Made by a program: the position numbers and the translations under genes
Shown here: piece after piece, positions 52,706 to 60,726 of the stretch
How positions within the stretch are numbered: the stretch's first letter is position 1
How the letters are laid out: each line of letters opens with the position of its first letter
Notes under the pieces: generated by a model
What the model was told of the DNA's origin: nothing
The model's database searches: none
Seen by the model: only the letters and a program-made list of their open reading frames with translations
NCBI RefSeq assembly: GCF_900116515.1
Contig: NZ_FPBA01000010.1
Coordinates: 62,001-126,000 of the forward strand
DNA: 64,000 nt
Reading direction: 5' to 3'
Source: Geodermatophilus amargosae
GTDB taxonomy: Bacteria; Actinomycetota; Actinomycetes; Mycobacteriales; Geodermatophilaceae

Positions 52706-53013
52706 GCCGAACCGTCCGCGCCGCCATCGGCGCCGCCGTCGGCGCCGCCGTCCGCGCCACCGTCCGAGCCGCCACCGGCCGCGCCGCCGTCGGCCGGGCC
52801 GTGACCGGCGCCGCCGTCCGCACCGCCGTCCGCGCCACCGTCGGCGCCACCGTCCGAGCCGCCACCGGCCGCGCCGCCGTCGGCCGGGCCGTGACCGGCG
52901 CCGCTGTCGGCGCCGCCGTCCGCGCCGCCGTCCTGGTGACCGGGCGTGCCCTCGCCGGCCCCGCTGTCGGCCGGGCCCTCCACGCTGGTCATGTCGTCGT
53001 CGTCGAGCGCCAT
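52702..53013 (-). CDS. Gly/Ala/Asp repeat peptide, possible modified-peptide precursor
   Basis: 103 aa. An acidic head MALDDDDMTSVEGPADSG is followed by low-complexity GGAD-type repeats; residues 40-69 are repeated exactly at 70-99. It has no signal peptide, Cys, Lys or aromatic residue. The ATG has an ideal GGAGGA site 5 nt before it, and the stop overlaps the oxygenase start, so the frame is very probably translated. The leader-plus-repeat layout followed by a modifying oxygenase resembles ribosomally made peptide natural products or a repeat protein hydroxylated at Asp. No such family is known to me. It could also be a metal-binding acidic protein. Confidence 0.7.
   Translation of the reverse strand: MALDDDDMTSVEGPADSGAGEGTPGHQDGGADGGADSGAGHGPADGGAAGGGSDGGADGGADGGADGGAGHGPADGGAAGGGSDGGADGGADGGADGGADGSA
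52717..52896 (-). repeat. Two 90-bp tandem repeats in the repeat-peptide gene
   Basis: Two 90-bp units (52807-52896, 52717-52806) encode the same 30 residues. About the last 50 bp of the plus-strand units are identical at the DNA level, so the duplication is recent. Finer GGAD (12-bp) repeats lie inside each. Confidence 0.88.
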
Positions 53014-53203
53014 CGAGCTCCTCCGGGATCCGGGTCGGGACCGGCCGCCGGACGACGGTCGGTCGCGTCCCACCTACCTCCATCACGGGCCGGTCACACA
53101 TGCGTCGACCAGCGAGTTCCCGGCACGCCGGGACACGCCGGAGGGGTCCGCGGGGACGGCGCGCCACGGGCCCGGCGGTGCCGCTACCCTCCCCGGGTCG
53201 GTG

Positions 53204-53217
53204 CGAACAGGTGTTCG
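53204..53217 (+). promoter_or_regulatory. LexA (SOS) box of dinB
   Basis: CGAAC-AGGT-GTTCG, the same 14-mer as in the dnaE2 operon box, 14 nt before the dinB GTG. A TACCCT element lies at 53185-53190, so LexA would sit just after the -10. Confidence 0.92.
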
Positions 53218-53231
53218 ATCAGGGAGGGCGC

Positions 53232-54440
53232 GTGCGGTCGTCGGGAGGGCGTACCGAGGGGTGCACGGTGCTGCACGTCGACATGGACGCCTTCTTCGCC
53301 AGCGTCGAGGTGCGCCGCCACCCCGAGCTGGCCGGCACCCCGGTCATCGTGGGCGGCGCGGGCAACCGCGGGGTGGTCACCTCGGCCACCTACGAGGCCC
53401 GCGCGTACGGCGTGCACGCCGCCATGCCGACGGCGCGGGCGCTGCGGCTGTGCCCGACGGCCACCGTGCTGCCGGGGGACCTGGCGCTCTACGCCGAGGT
53501 GTCCCGGGCGGTCATGGCGCTGTTCCGGTCGGTGACGCCGATCGTGGAGCCGCTGAGCCTGGACGAGGCGTTCCTCGACGTCGGCGGGGCCGGGCGCCGG
53601 CTGGGCGACGTCGTGCAGATCGGCGAGTACCTGCGCGCCCGCGTCTTCGACGAGCAGGGCATCACCTGCTCGGTCGGGGTGGCGGGCACCAAGTTCGTGG
53701 CCAAGCTCGCCTCCACCCGCGCCAAGCCCGACGGGCTGCTCGTCGTCCGCCCGGCCGAGGTCATCGACTTCCTGCACCCGCTGCCGGTCGGCGCGCTGTG
53801 GGGCGTGGGCGCCAAGACCGAGGAGGTGCTGCTGCGGTTGGGTCTGCGCACCGTCGGCGACCTCGCCCACGTCCCGGCGCGCACCCTGCAGCGGGCGGTC
53901 GGGCCGGCCGCCGGCAGCCACCTGCACGAGCTGGCCTGGGGCCGCGACCCGCGCCGGGTGGTGCCCGACGAGCCGGAGAAGTCGACCGGGCACGAGGAGA
54001 CCTTCGCCACCGACGTCGACGACCCCGCCGTCATCCACCGGGAGCTGCTGCGGCTGTCGGAGCGGACGGCGGGCCGGCTGCGCTCGGGCGGCTGGCTGAC
54101 CCGCACGGTGAGCATCAAGGTCCGCTTCGCCGACTTCACCACCATCACCCGCAGCCGCACGCTCGGCGTCCCCACCGACGTCGGGCAGGAGGTGTACGAG
54201 ACCGCCCGCGCGCTCTTCGACGCCCTCGGCCTGGACCGGGCGCGGATCCGGCTGGTCGGCGTCCGCGCCGAGCGGCTGGTGGAGGCCGGCCAGACGCCGC
54301 GCCAGCTCGAGCTCGGCGCCCGCGAGCACGGCCGCCGCGACGCCGAACTGGCCGCCGACCGGGCCGCCCGCCGGTTCGGCGCCGGTGCGGTCCGCCCGGC
54401 CACGCTGCTGCGCCGCGACGGCGACCGCCGGGTGCGCTGA
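53232..54440 (+). CDS. dinB: DNA polymerase IV (DinB)
   Basis: A 402-aa Y-family translesion polymerase. The catalytic Asp/Glu residues are in LHVDMDAFFASVEVRRHPEL and SLDEAFLDVGG, so the enzyme should be active (unlike ImuB). ATYEARAYGVHAAMP, the helix-hairpin-helix GVGAKTEEVLLRLGLRTVGDLA and a C-terminal little-finger domain follow. A sliding-clamp motif at the C-terminal part could be QLELG, which is weak. The GTG has AGGGAGGG at 53221-53228. Regulated by the adjacent SOS box. It probably acts with DnaE2. Confidence 0.93.
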   Translation: MRSSGGRTEGCTVLHVDMDAFFASVEVRRHPELAGTPVIVGGAGNRGVVTSATYEARAYGVHAAMPTARALRLCPTATVLPGDLALYAEVSRAVMALFRSVTPIVEPLSLDEAFLDVGGAGRRLGDVVQIGEYLRARVFDEQGITCSVGVAGTKFVAKLASTRAKPDGLLVVRPAEVIDFLHPLPVGALWGVGAKTEEVLLRLGLRTVGDLAHVPARTLQRAVGPAAGSHLHELAWGRDPRRVVPDEPEKSTGHEETFATDVDDPAVIHRELLRLSERTAGRLRSGGWLTRTVSIKVRFADFTTITRSRTLGVPTDVGQEVYETARALFDALGLDRARIRLVGVRAERLVEAGQTPRQLELGAREHGRRDAELAADRAARRFGAGAVRPATLLRRDGDRRVR

Positions 54441-54556
54441 CCCGACGCCCTCCTGACCTGGTCGGATGCCACCCGTGAGGGTGGTCACGGGGGCGCTGCG
54501 GCGGGTCGCCGCACGCTCGCCTTTCGCACCCCGCCAACGGCTCGTATCCTCGGTGT

Positions 54557-54582
54557 CACCCCCGGGTATTCACCCGGGGGTG
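54557..54582 (+). promoter_or_regulatory. Hairpin in the DUF3040 5' leader
   Basis: An 11-bp perfect stem CACCCCCGGGT/ACCCGGGGGTG with loop ATTC, followed by TTTGG. It lies between a TATCCT -10-like element (54545-54550) and the GTG at 54610. It could be an attenuator or an RNA-stability element. Confidence 0.7.
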
Positions 54583-54609
54583 TTTGGCTCCGCCCACCTG
54601 GAGGTCTCG

Positions 54610-55020
54610 GTGCCGCTCTCCGAGCACGAGCAGCGACTGCTGGAGCAGATCGAGCGCGCCCTCGTCGACGACGATCCCAAGTTCGCCTCCTCCGTCCGCA
54701 CGGGTGACCGCAGGCTCAAGGCCCGCCGGAAGCTGCAACTCGGTGCGCTGCTGGTGCTGGTGGGCCTGGCCGTCCTCGTCGGCGGCGCGGTCGCCCCGTC
54801 CGTCCCGCTCGGCGTCCTGGGCTTCCTGGTGATGTTCGGCGGCGCCGCGCTGGGTGTCCTGAACTACCGCTCCGCCACCGGCGCGGTCGAGGCCGGCCCG
54901 GTCGGTCCGGCCGGTGGCCGCGGGGGCAGCACCGCGTCCCGCGGCCGTGGCGGCAAGCCCCGCAAGCAGCCGCTGAAGAACCGGCTCGAGGAGCGCTTCC
55001 GCCGCCGCTACGACCAGTAG
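54610..55020 (+). CDS. DUF3040 membrane protein, Rv2169c type
   Basis: 136 aa. The N-terminal motif LSEHEQRLLEQIERALVDDDP is the DUF3040 hallmark. Two hydrophobic helices (LGALLVLVGLAVLVGGAV and LGVLGFLVMFGGAALGVL) and a basic Gly/Arg/Lys tail follow. GGAGG lies 5 nt before GTG 54610. M. tuberculosis Rv2169c sits just upstream of mraZ in the same way. Function unknown; inner-membrane location predicted. Confidence 0.88.
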   Translation: MPLSEHEQRLLEQIERALVDDDPKFASSVRTGDRRLKARRKLQLGALLVLVGLAVLVGGAVAPSVPLGVLGFLVMFGGAALGVLNYRSATGAVEAGPVGPAGGRGGSTASRGRGGKPRKQPLKNRLEERFRRRYDQ

Positions 55021-55037
55021 CCGCACCCGACCTTCCC

Positions 55038-55073
55038 CGACGGCCGCCGTCCCACCCGGGACGGCGGCCGTCG
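55038..55073. terminator. Bidirectional 16-bp hairpin terminator
   Basis: CGACGGCCGCCGTCCC (55038-55053) and its perfect inverse (55058-55073) with loop ACCC, between the DUF3040 stop and the convergent transglutaminase gene. Confidence 0.9.
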
Positions 55074-55131
55074 GCGTTCCCGGGACCGGGCAGCAGCGGC
55101 GGAGACGGCCGTCCCTGCCGCCCGGGGCCCG

Positions 55132-57570
55132 TCAGGCGGTGGTACGGCGGGGGCGGCGGTCGGTGACCGCGGCGCCGAGCGCGTCGCCCAGCGAGGCCGG
55201 CCACAGCAGCGCCCACAGCCGGGTCCGGGGCGTCGCCGCGGCGGCCAGCCCCCGCCGCGCCTGCGCGAGGGCGGCCGCCAGTGCCGGGTCGGCGGCCGCG
55301 CCGGGACGGCCGTAGCTGGCCGTCTCCTCCGCGCGGGCGAGCCGCTGCACCGCCTCGCCGGCACCGGCACCGCCGGCCCGGTGCGCACCCCCGCTCCCGG
55401 GACCGGCGAGGGTGCGGGTCAGCACGGCCGCCTGCTGGCGCGGTGTGTGCGCCGGGTCCCAGGGCAGTCCGAGGTCGCGGGCGGTCGCGGCCAGCTCGTC
55501 CCACAGCGCGGCGGGGGAGCCGGTCGAGACCCGGCGGCGCCGCTGCAGCGCCCGTGCGCCCGCCGGCACCGCCGCCAGCGCGGCCAGCCCGAGCAGCACC
55601 GCGGCACCGACGAGCACCGGGCGCGCCGACGTCGACTCCTGCGCGGCGGCCTGGCCCTGCTGCGGGGCGCCGTCCACCCGGTCCACCGGCGGCGTCGTCG
55701 GCCCGGTGGGCGTGGTGGGCACGGTCGGCACGTCCTGGGGGCGCTCGAGCACCTCCTGGTCGGCCGGCCGCGGCGCCCACGGCAGCTCGACGGCGCGCTC
55801 GCTGTCGATCGGCGTCGGGTCGAAGGGGATCCAGCCGAGGTCGTCGAAGTAGACCTCGACCCAGGCGTGCGCGTCGTCGCTGGTGACCATCCGCCCGCCG
55901 CCGGGCTGGACCCGGCCGGGCGTGTAGCCCAGCGCCACCCGGGCGGGGATGCCCGCGGCCCGGACCATCGCGGCCATCGCCCCGGCGTACTGCTCGCAGT
56001 AGCCCTGCTTGAGCCGCAGGAAGTCGGCGAGGTCGTCGCCGGTGGTGCCCGGCGTGGTCGACAGGCTGTAGACGAAGCCGTTCTCCCGGGAGAAGTGGCC
56101 CTGGATGGCGAGCACCGCGTCGTACGGGGTGGCCGCGTCCGCCGTCAGGCGCGCGACCAGGTCCGTGACGGTGGGGTCCAGCGGCGGCAGTGCGGTGTCG
56201 CGCTCGAGCACCGGGGAGCCGGCCGGCAGCGGACCGGAGGCGCGCAGCTCGTCGTCGGAGGGCTGGGGCTCGACGGCGGTGACCGCCCAGGTGTCGCCGG
56301 TCGTCGTCACGTCCCGGCCGAAGACGGTGCCGGTGGCGGGGTCGAACCGCCAGGCGCCGGGGTCGGCGATGGACACCGCCAGCGGCGAGGCGAACACCGG
56401 CAGGAACCGGTCGTCGTGGCCGACGGCGGTGATCGTGGCCGTGACCTCCCGGCCCTCGCGGCGCCCGGGCAGCGGCGCGAGCTCCTCGGGCTGCGCCACC
56501 GAGGCCTCGCCGTCGAGGTTGCCGATCGTCCAGCCCTCCTCGGCGGAGTAGACGTCGAGGGTCACCACGCGCAGGTAGCCGGGGTCGAGGACCGAGGCCT
56601 CGACCTGCAGGAGGCTGATCGGCGCGGGGAGCGTGAGCTGGCCCTGCAGCGCCGCCGCGGGGTCGAGCGCGGTCCCGGTGGACCCGCCGCCACTGCCTCC
56701 GGACCCGAAGCCCTGCGCCAGCCGGCCCTCGGGCAGCGTCGGGACCACGCTGCCCACCACCAGGGCGACGGCCAGCGCGAGCACCGCGGTGCCGGTGGCG
56801 GCGAGCGCGCCGGCGCGTCCGCCCGCGCGCCCGGCGCGGGAGGCCAGCCGCCGCGACTGGTCGGACCACAGCAGCAGCGCCAGCCCGGCGGCTGGCGCCG
56901 CGACCGCCGCCAGCCCGATGCTCCCGGTCACCGTGCTGACCGGCACGCAGAACAGCACCAGCAGCCCGAGCCCGGCCAGCGCCGGCTGCCGGCCGCCGAC
57001 GGCGATCAGGTCGACGACGACCGCGACGATCCCCACCAGCAGCACGGTGAGCGCGAGCAGCCCCGTGAGCGGCAGCGCCGGCGTCGACTGCTCGCGGATC
57101 TCCGCCGAGCCGTCGGTCAGCACCGCGCCGAGGTCGGTCAGCGAGTCCGGTGTGGGCAGCCAGCCCCAGGCGGCCCCGGCGGGGGAGAACAGCAGTGTCA
57201 TCAGGCACAGCAGGGCGGCGAGCTGGCCCAGCGGCACGAGCGGCACGCCCACGGCGGCGGCCCGCGCGGGCAGGACGCGGCCGCCGGAGGCCCAGGCCCA
57301 CAGCGCCGGGCCGGCCGCCCGCAGTGCCAGCCCGGTGACGGCGACGACGGCCACCGCAGCCAGGGACGGCGGCACCCACGCCGGACGGGTGAACACCGGC
57401 CCCAGCGCCCACGCGCCGAGCGCGGTCGCGACCGCGGCGGCCAGCGTCGTGGCGCCCTCGCGGCGCAGCGTGCCCGGGACGACGGGTGCGTCCCGGGGGA
57501 GCGGCGCGGGGACCGGCGGCGGCGGGACCGGGCCGCCGGCACGGACCGGCGGCGGGGCCAGGGCGGTCAC
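55132..57570 (-). CDS. Membrane transglutaminase-like protein (TgpA type)
   Basis: 812 aa. About six N-terminal membrane helices are followed by an extracytoplasmic transglutaminase-like cysteine-protease fold: Cys in KQGYCEQYAGAMAAMVRAAG, His in DDAHAWVEVYFDDLGW, Asp in FDPTPID. Another helix near residue 665 and a cytosolic C-terminal part (DUF4129-like) end the protein. Its GTG overlaps the DUF58 stop (GTGA), so it is the last gene of the MoxR-DUF58-TgpA operon. These proteins are believed to assist envelope protein maturation; the exact substrate is unknown. Confidence 0.9.
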   Translation of the reverse strand: MTALAPPPVRAGGPVPPPPVPAPLPRDAPVVPGTLRREGATTLAAAVATALGAWALGPVFTRPAWVPPSLAAVAVVAVTGLALRAAGPALWAWASGGRVLPARAAAVGVPLVPLGQLAALLCLMTLLFSPAGAAWGWLPTPDSLTDLGAVLTDGSAEIREQSTPALPLTGLLALTVLLVGIVAVVVDLIAVGGRQPALAGLGLLVLFCVPVSTVTGSIGLAAVAAPAAGLALLLWSDQSRRLASRAGRAGGRAGALAATGTAVLALAVALVVGSVVPTLPEGRLAQGFGSGGSGGGSTGTALDPAAALQGQLTLPAPISLLQVEASVLDPGYLRVVTLDVYSAEEGWTIGNLDGEASVAQPEELAPLPGRREGREVTATITAVGHDDRFLPVFASPLAVSIADPGAWRFDPATGTVFGRDVTTTGDTWAVTAVEPQPSDDELRASGPLPAGSPVLERDTALPPLDPTVTDLVARLTADAATPYDAVLAIQGHFSRENGFVYSLSTTPGTTGDDLADFLRLKQGYCEQYAGAMAAMVRAAGIPARVALGYTPGRVQPGGGRMVTSDDAHAWVEVYFDDLGWIPFDPTPIDSERAVELPWAPRPADQEVLERPQDVPTVPTTPTGPTTPPVDRVDGAPQQGQAAAQESTSARPVLVGAAVLLGLAALAAVPAGARALQRRRRVSTGSPAALWDELAATARDLGLPWDPAHTPRQQAAVLTRTLAGPGSGGAHRAGGAGAGEAVQRLARAEETASYGRPGAAADPALAAALAQARRGLAAAATPRTRLWALLWPASLGDALGAAVTDRRPRRTTA

Positions 57571-58976
57571 GCCGGCACCCCCACGCCGCCACCGGGACGG
57601 GACCCGGCTCCGTTGCCCGCGAGCGCCAGGTCCGCCCACACCGCCTCGACGGTCCGGGTGGCGTCGGCGACGACGACCTGCCAGCCCGCGCCGCGCAGCA
57701 GCGAGGCCGACTGCTCCAGCTGGGCGGTGAGCGCCGCGCGGGCCGTCGCCGACAGGCCGCGCCGGCTGCGGGGGCTCGGGTCGGCCCAGCTGGTCACGTC
57801 GAGCAGGACGGCGACGTCGGTGGACGGGCCCGAGCGCAGGGCGACCAGCTCGGTGAGGTCGTCGGGGCCGACGGAGCCGAGCAGCGCCACGACCGGGCCC
57901 TCGCCGGCCGCCCGGTGCAGCTGCTGGACGGCGTGCCCCAGCCCACCGCCGCGGTTCGGGCCGAGCGAGGCGAGCCGGTCGAGCAGCTCGGGGGTGGTCA
58001 GGCCCGCGGACACCCGCGCCGCGGCGCCCGCTGTCGGGGTGAGCTCGCCGGCGGTGGTGAGCACCCGCAGCACCGCGCCGCGGCGGGCCATGGTGCTGCC
58101 GATGCTGGCCGCGGCCTCGACCAGCCACTCCAGGCTGTCCTGCGGCGGTGCCGGGTCGCCGGGCGGGCCGGGGGGCGTGCTGCGCGCGGCCGGCCCCGGT
58201 CCCGCGGCCCGGGTGAGCAGGTGCGCCCCCGCGCGGACGTCGAGCAGCAGCGCCGCCTGGGCGCGCCAGGGCCGCTCCTCCAGCCGCACCATCAGCTCTC
58301 CGGTGCGGGCGGTGGCCCGCCAGTGCACCTTCCGCAGGTCGTCCCCGTGCCGGTACTGCCGGGTGCTGACGTCGTCCTCGCCGTGCACCGCGATGGAGCG
58401 GCGGGCGCCCGCGCCGCCGCCCCCGTGCCCGCCGGCCGGGCCGCCGGGGCCGAGCGGCCGCACCCGGGGCACCACCACCAGCGGTGCGCCGTCGGTCCCG
58501 CTGGTGGTGCGCTGCACGAGCCCGAAGGGATCGACCAGCCGCAGCCGCAGCGGGCCGAGCCGGAACCGCCCGCGGCGGGCGCCGGACACCCGGTAGCGCA
58601 TCGCCGCGGTGCCGCCGCCGGGCAGCCGCTCGACGACGAAGGAGGGGGTGCCGCCCAGCTCGGCCGGCAGCTGCTCCGACAGCAGCCACAGCCGGCCGGC
58701 GCGCCGGTCGGCGTTGGTGACCTCGAGCAGCACCTCGGCGTCCTGGCCGCGGGGCACCCGCGCCGGGCTGACCGTCCGCCGCACGCCCACGCGGAAGCGC
58801 TGCCGGGCGACGGCCAGCGCCGACAGCACCGGCAGCGCGAGCACGAAGACGGCGATCTGCACCAGCGGCCGCTCGCCGAGCAGCGCGCCGAGGGCCAGCA
58901 GGGTGATCCCGGCGGCGACCAGGCAGCGGCCGCGCAGGGTGAGCGACGTCAGCGCCGTGCGCAACGGCCCGCCCAC
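57567..58976 (-). CDS. DUF58 protein
   Basis: A 469-aa protein with two N-terminal membrane helices (CLVAAGITLLALGALL and VQIAVFVLALPVLSALA) and a beta-rich segment, then the DUF58 core DDVSTRQYRHGDDLRKVHWRATARTGELMVR, and a VWA-like C-terminal half. The partner MoxR ATPase is upstream and TgpA downstream. The GTG at 58976 is 3 nt after the moxR stop; a CTG at 58985, overlapping that stop as CTGA and in frame, is an alternative start. Confidence 0.88.
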   Translation of the reverse strand: MGGPLRTALTSLTLRGRCLVAAGITLLALGALLGERPLVQIAVFVLALPVLSALAVARQRFRVGVRRTVSPARVPRGQDAEVLLEVTNADRRAGRLWLLSEQLPAELGGTPSFVVERLPGGGTAAMRYRVSGARRGRFRLGPLRLRLVDPFGLVQRTTSGTDGAPLVVVPRVRPLGPGGPAGGHGGGGAGARRSIAVHGEDDVSTRQYRHGDDLRKVHWRATARTGELMVRLEERPWRAQAALLLDVRAGAHLLTRAAGPGPAARSTPPGPPGDPAPPQDSLEWLVEAAASIGSTMARRGAVLRVLTTAGELTPTAGAAARVSAGLTTPELLDRLASLGPNRGGGLGHAVQQLHRAAGEGPVVALLGSVGPDDLTELVALRSGPSTDVAVLLDVTSWADPSPRSRRGLSATARAALTAQLEQSASLLRGAGWQVVVADATRTVEAVWADLALAGNGAGSRPGGGVGVPA

Positions 58977-58981
58977 GCCGG

Positions 58982-59965
58982 TCAGCGCCCGCGGAGGACG
59001 GGGACCGTGGACAGCAGGCCCGCCACCACCTGCTCGGCGGTGCGGCGGGCGGCCGCGGCGTCGGCGGTGAGCAGCAGCCGGTGGGCCAGCACCGGGCCGG
59101 CCATCGCCTGGACGTCGTCGGGGAGCACGTGGTCGCGCCCGGCCAGCGCGGCCGAGGCGCGGGCGGTGCGCAGCAGCTGCAGCCCCGCGCGCGGCGAGGC
59201 GCCCAGCCGCAGGTCGGTGGAGCGGCGGGTCGCCTCGACCAGCGCGACCACGTAGCGGCGGATCGCGTCGGAGACGTGCAGCCCCTGCACCGCCGTGACC
59301 AGCGCGCGCACGGTGGCGGCGTCGGCCACCGGCTGCAGGGTGACGAGGGGGTCGGTGGTGCCGCGGTCGTCGAGCATGGCGATCTCGGACTCGCGGTCGG
59401 GATAGCCCATGGACACCCGCGCGGTGAACCGGTCGCGCTGCGCCTCGGGGAGGGGATAGGTGCCCTCCATCTCCACCGGGTTCTGGGTGGCCATCACCAG
59501 GAACGGCCGGGCCAGCTCGTAGCTGACGCCGTCCACGGTGACCTGGCGCTCCTCCATGCACTCCAGCAACGCCGACTGGGTCTTGGGCGAGGCCCGGTTG
59601 ATCTCGTCGGCGACGACGACGTTGGCGAACACCGCGCCGGGCTTGAACTCGAACGCCCGCGTCTCCTGGTCGTAGACGGCCACGCCGGTGACGTCGCTGG
59701 GCAGCAGGTCGGGCGTGAACTGGATGCGGCGCACGCTGGCGTCGATGGACCCGGCCAGGGCCTTGGCCAGCGTCGTCTTCCCGGTCCCGGGGACGTCCTC
59801 GACGAGCAGGTGGCCCTCGGCCAGCAGCACCACGAGGGCCAGGCGGACGACGTCGGGCTTGCCCTGGACGACGCGCGACACGTTGGCCGCGATCCGTGCG
59901 CCCTCGGCGGCCACGTCGACCGGCAGCCCCGCCGTCCCGTCAGCCGCACGCATGGTGTCGGTCAC
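58982..59965 (-). CDS. MoxR-family AAA+ ATPase
   Basis: 327 aa. Walker A is EDVPGTGKTTLAKALA, Walker B is VVVADEINRASPKTQSALLE, sensor 1 is FLVMATQNPVEMEG, and the arginine-finger region is LPEAQRDRF. The C-terminal lid contains GASPRAGLQLLRTA. MoxR ATPases act as chaperones with VWA/DUF58 proteins. GTG 59965 is leaderless behind TACCGT; an ATG four codons later is possible. First gene of the operon, divergent from mraZ. Confidence 0.92.
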   Translation of the reverse strand: MTDTMRAADGTAGLPVDVAAEGARIAANVSRVVQGKPDVVRLALVVLLAEGHLLVEDVPGTGKTTLAKALAGSIDASVRRIQFTPDLLPSDVTGVAVYDQETRAFEFKPGAVFANVVVADEINRASPKTQSALLECMEERQVTVDGVSYELARPFLVMATQNPVEMEGTYPLPEAQRDRFTARVSMGYPDRESEIAMLDDRGTTDPLVTLQPVADAATVRALVTAVQGLHVSDAIRRYVVALVEATRRSTDLRLGASPRAGLQLLRTARASAALAGRDHVLPDDVQAMAGPVLAHRLLLTADAAAARRTAEQVVAGLLSTVPVLRGR

Positions 59966-59972
59966 CCGACCC

Positions 59973-59978
59973 ACGGTA
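59973..59978 (-). promoter_or_regulatory. -10 element (TACCGT) of the leaderless moxR promoter
   Basis: On the minus strand TACCGT ends 7 nt before the moxR GTG. The 326-bp region 59966-60291 otherwise holds only the mraZ promoter area. Confidence 0.55.
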
Positions 59979-60195
59979 CGTGCCCGGAGCCGTCCGCAAC
60001 GCCGATCGCGCTCCCACCCGGCCACCCCCGCCCGGTCCCCACCCGGCCCCTCCGCAAGAGGTGCCCGAGACCCCTCGGGGCGGGCCGGCACCCCACCGCG
60101 CCCCACCGCGCCACCTCCGGCCGTCCCCACGCCTCTGACCTGCACGCGAGCGGGTGGGGGAGTGCGGTCACGACATGGTGTCGAGTGGTGTCTGG

Positions 60196-60231
60196 TGGGG
60201 CCGAGTGGGTTAGGGTGTGGCGCGGTGGGGA
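60196..60231 (+). promoter_or_regulatory. mraZ promoter with MraZ-type TGGG repeats
   Basis: TGGGGC (60196), TGGGTT (60206) and TGGGGA (60226) are spaced by 10 and 20 bp, with a degenerate TGTGGC at 60216. TAGGGT (60211-60216) is the likely -10 element. MraZ of other bacteria binds TGGGN direct repeats with a 10-bp period and represses its own operon. Confidence 0.7.
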
Positions 60232-60291
60232 GCCAGGGCCCGTCCCGGGTCCGCGGAGGACACGAGGAGGACCGATGGGGGAGGTGATCCG

Positions 60292-60726
60292 GTGTTCGTC
60301 GGCAGCTTCGCGTTGCGTCTGGACGAGAAGGGCCGGCTCGCACTCCCTGTGCGGTTCCGCGAGCAGGTGGCCGACGGCATGGTGATCAAGAAGGGGCAGG
60401 AGCGCTGCATCTACGGCCTCACCCTGGGCCGGGTCGCCGAGCAGAGCCGCGCCGCCGCCTCGATGGCCCCCGCCGACACCGCCGAGGCCCGCATGCGCGC
60501 CCGCATGAGCTTCGGCTCGATGGTCGAGGTCGAGCCGGACAAGACCGGTCGCATCACCATCCCGGCCAACCTCCGCCAGTACGCCGGCCTCGACCGCGAC
60601 GTCGTCGTGGTCGGCGTCGACACCCGTTTCGAGATCTGGGACCAGGCCACGTGGGACGCGTACGTGGAGGAGCAGGAGGCGGCCTACGCCGCCATGGAGA
60701 GCGAGGGGATGCCCACGCTGTCCTGA
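60292..60726 (+). CDS. mraZ: Transcriptional regulator MraZ
   Basis: A 144-aa protein of two AbrB/SpoVT-like repeats (first: ALRLDEKGRLALPVRFREQ; second: VEPDKTGRITIPANLRQYAG). It forms a ring-shaped oligomer that binds the mra promoter and regulates division and cell-wall genes. The start GTG has GGGGGAGG 7 nt before it. First gene of the mra/fts cluster, as in M. tuberculosis (Rv2166c). Confidence 0.95.
   Translation: MFVGSFALRLDEKGRLALPVRFREQVADGMVIKKGQERCIYGLTLGRVAEQSRAAASMAPADTAEARMRARMSFGSMVEVEPDKTGRITIPANLRQYAGLDRDVVVVGVDTRFEIWDQATWDAYVEEQEAAYAAMESEGMPTLS

Noticed and set aside
52717-52896. CRISPR or non-coding satellite
   Set aside because: The units are directly adjacent, keep one reading frame with a strong ribosome site, and give an identical 30-residue repeat.
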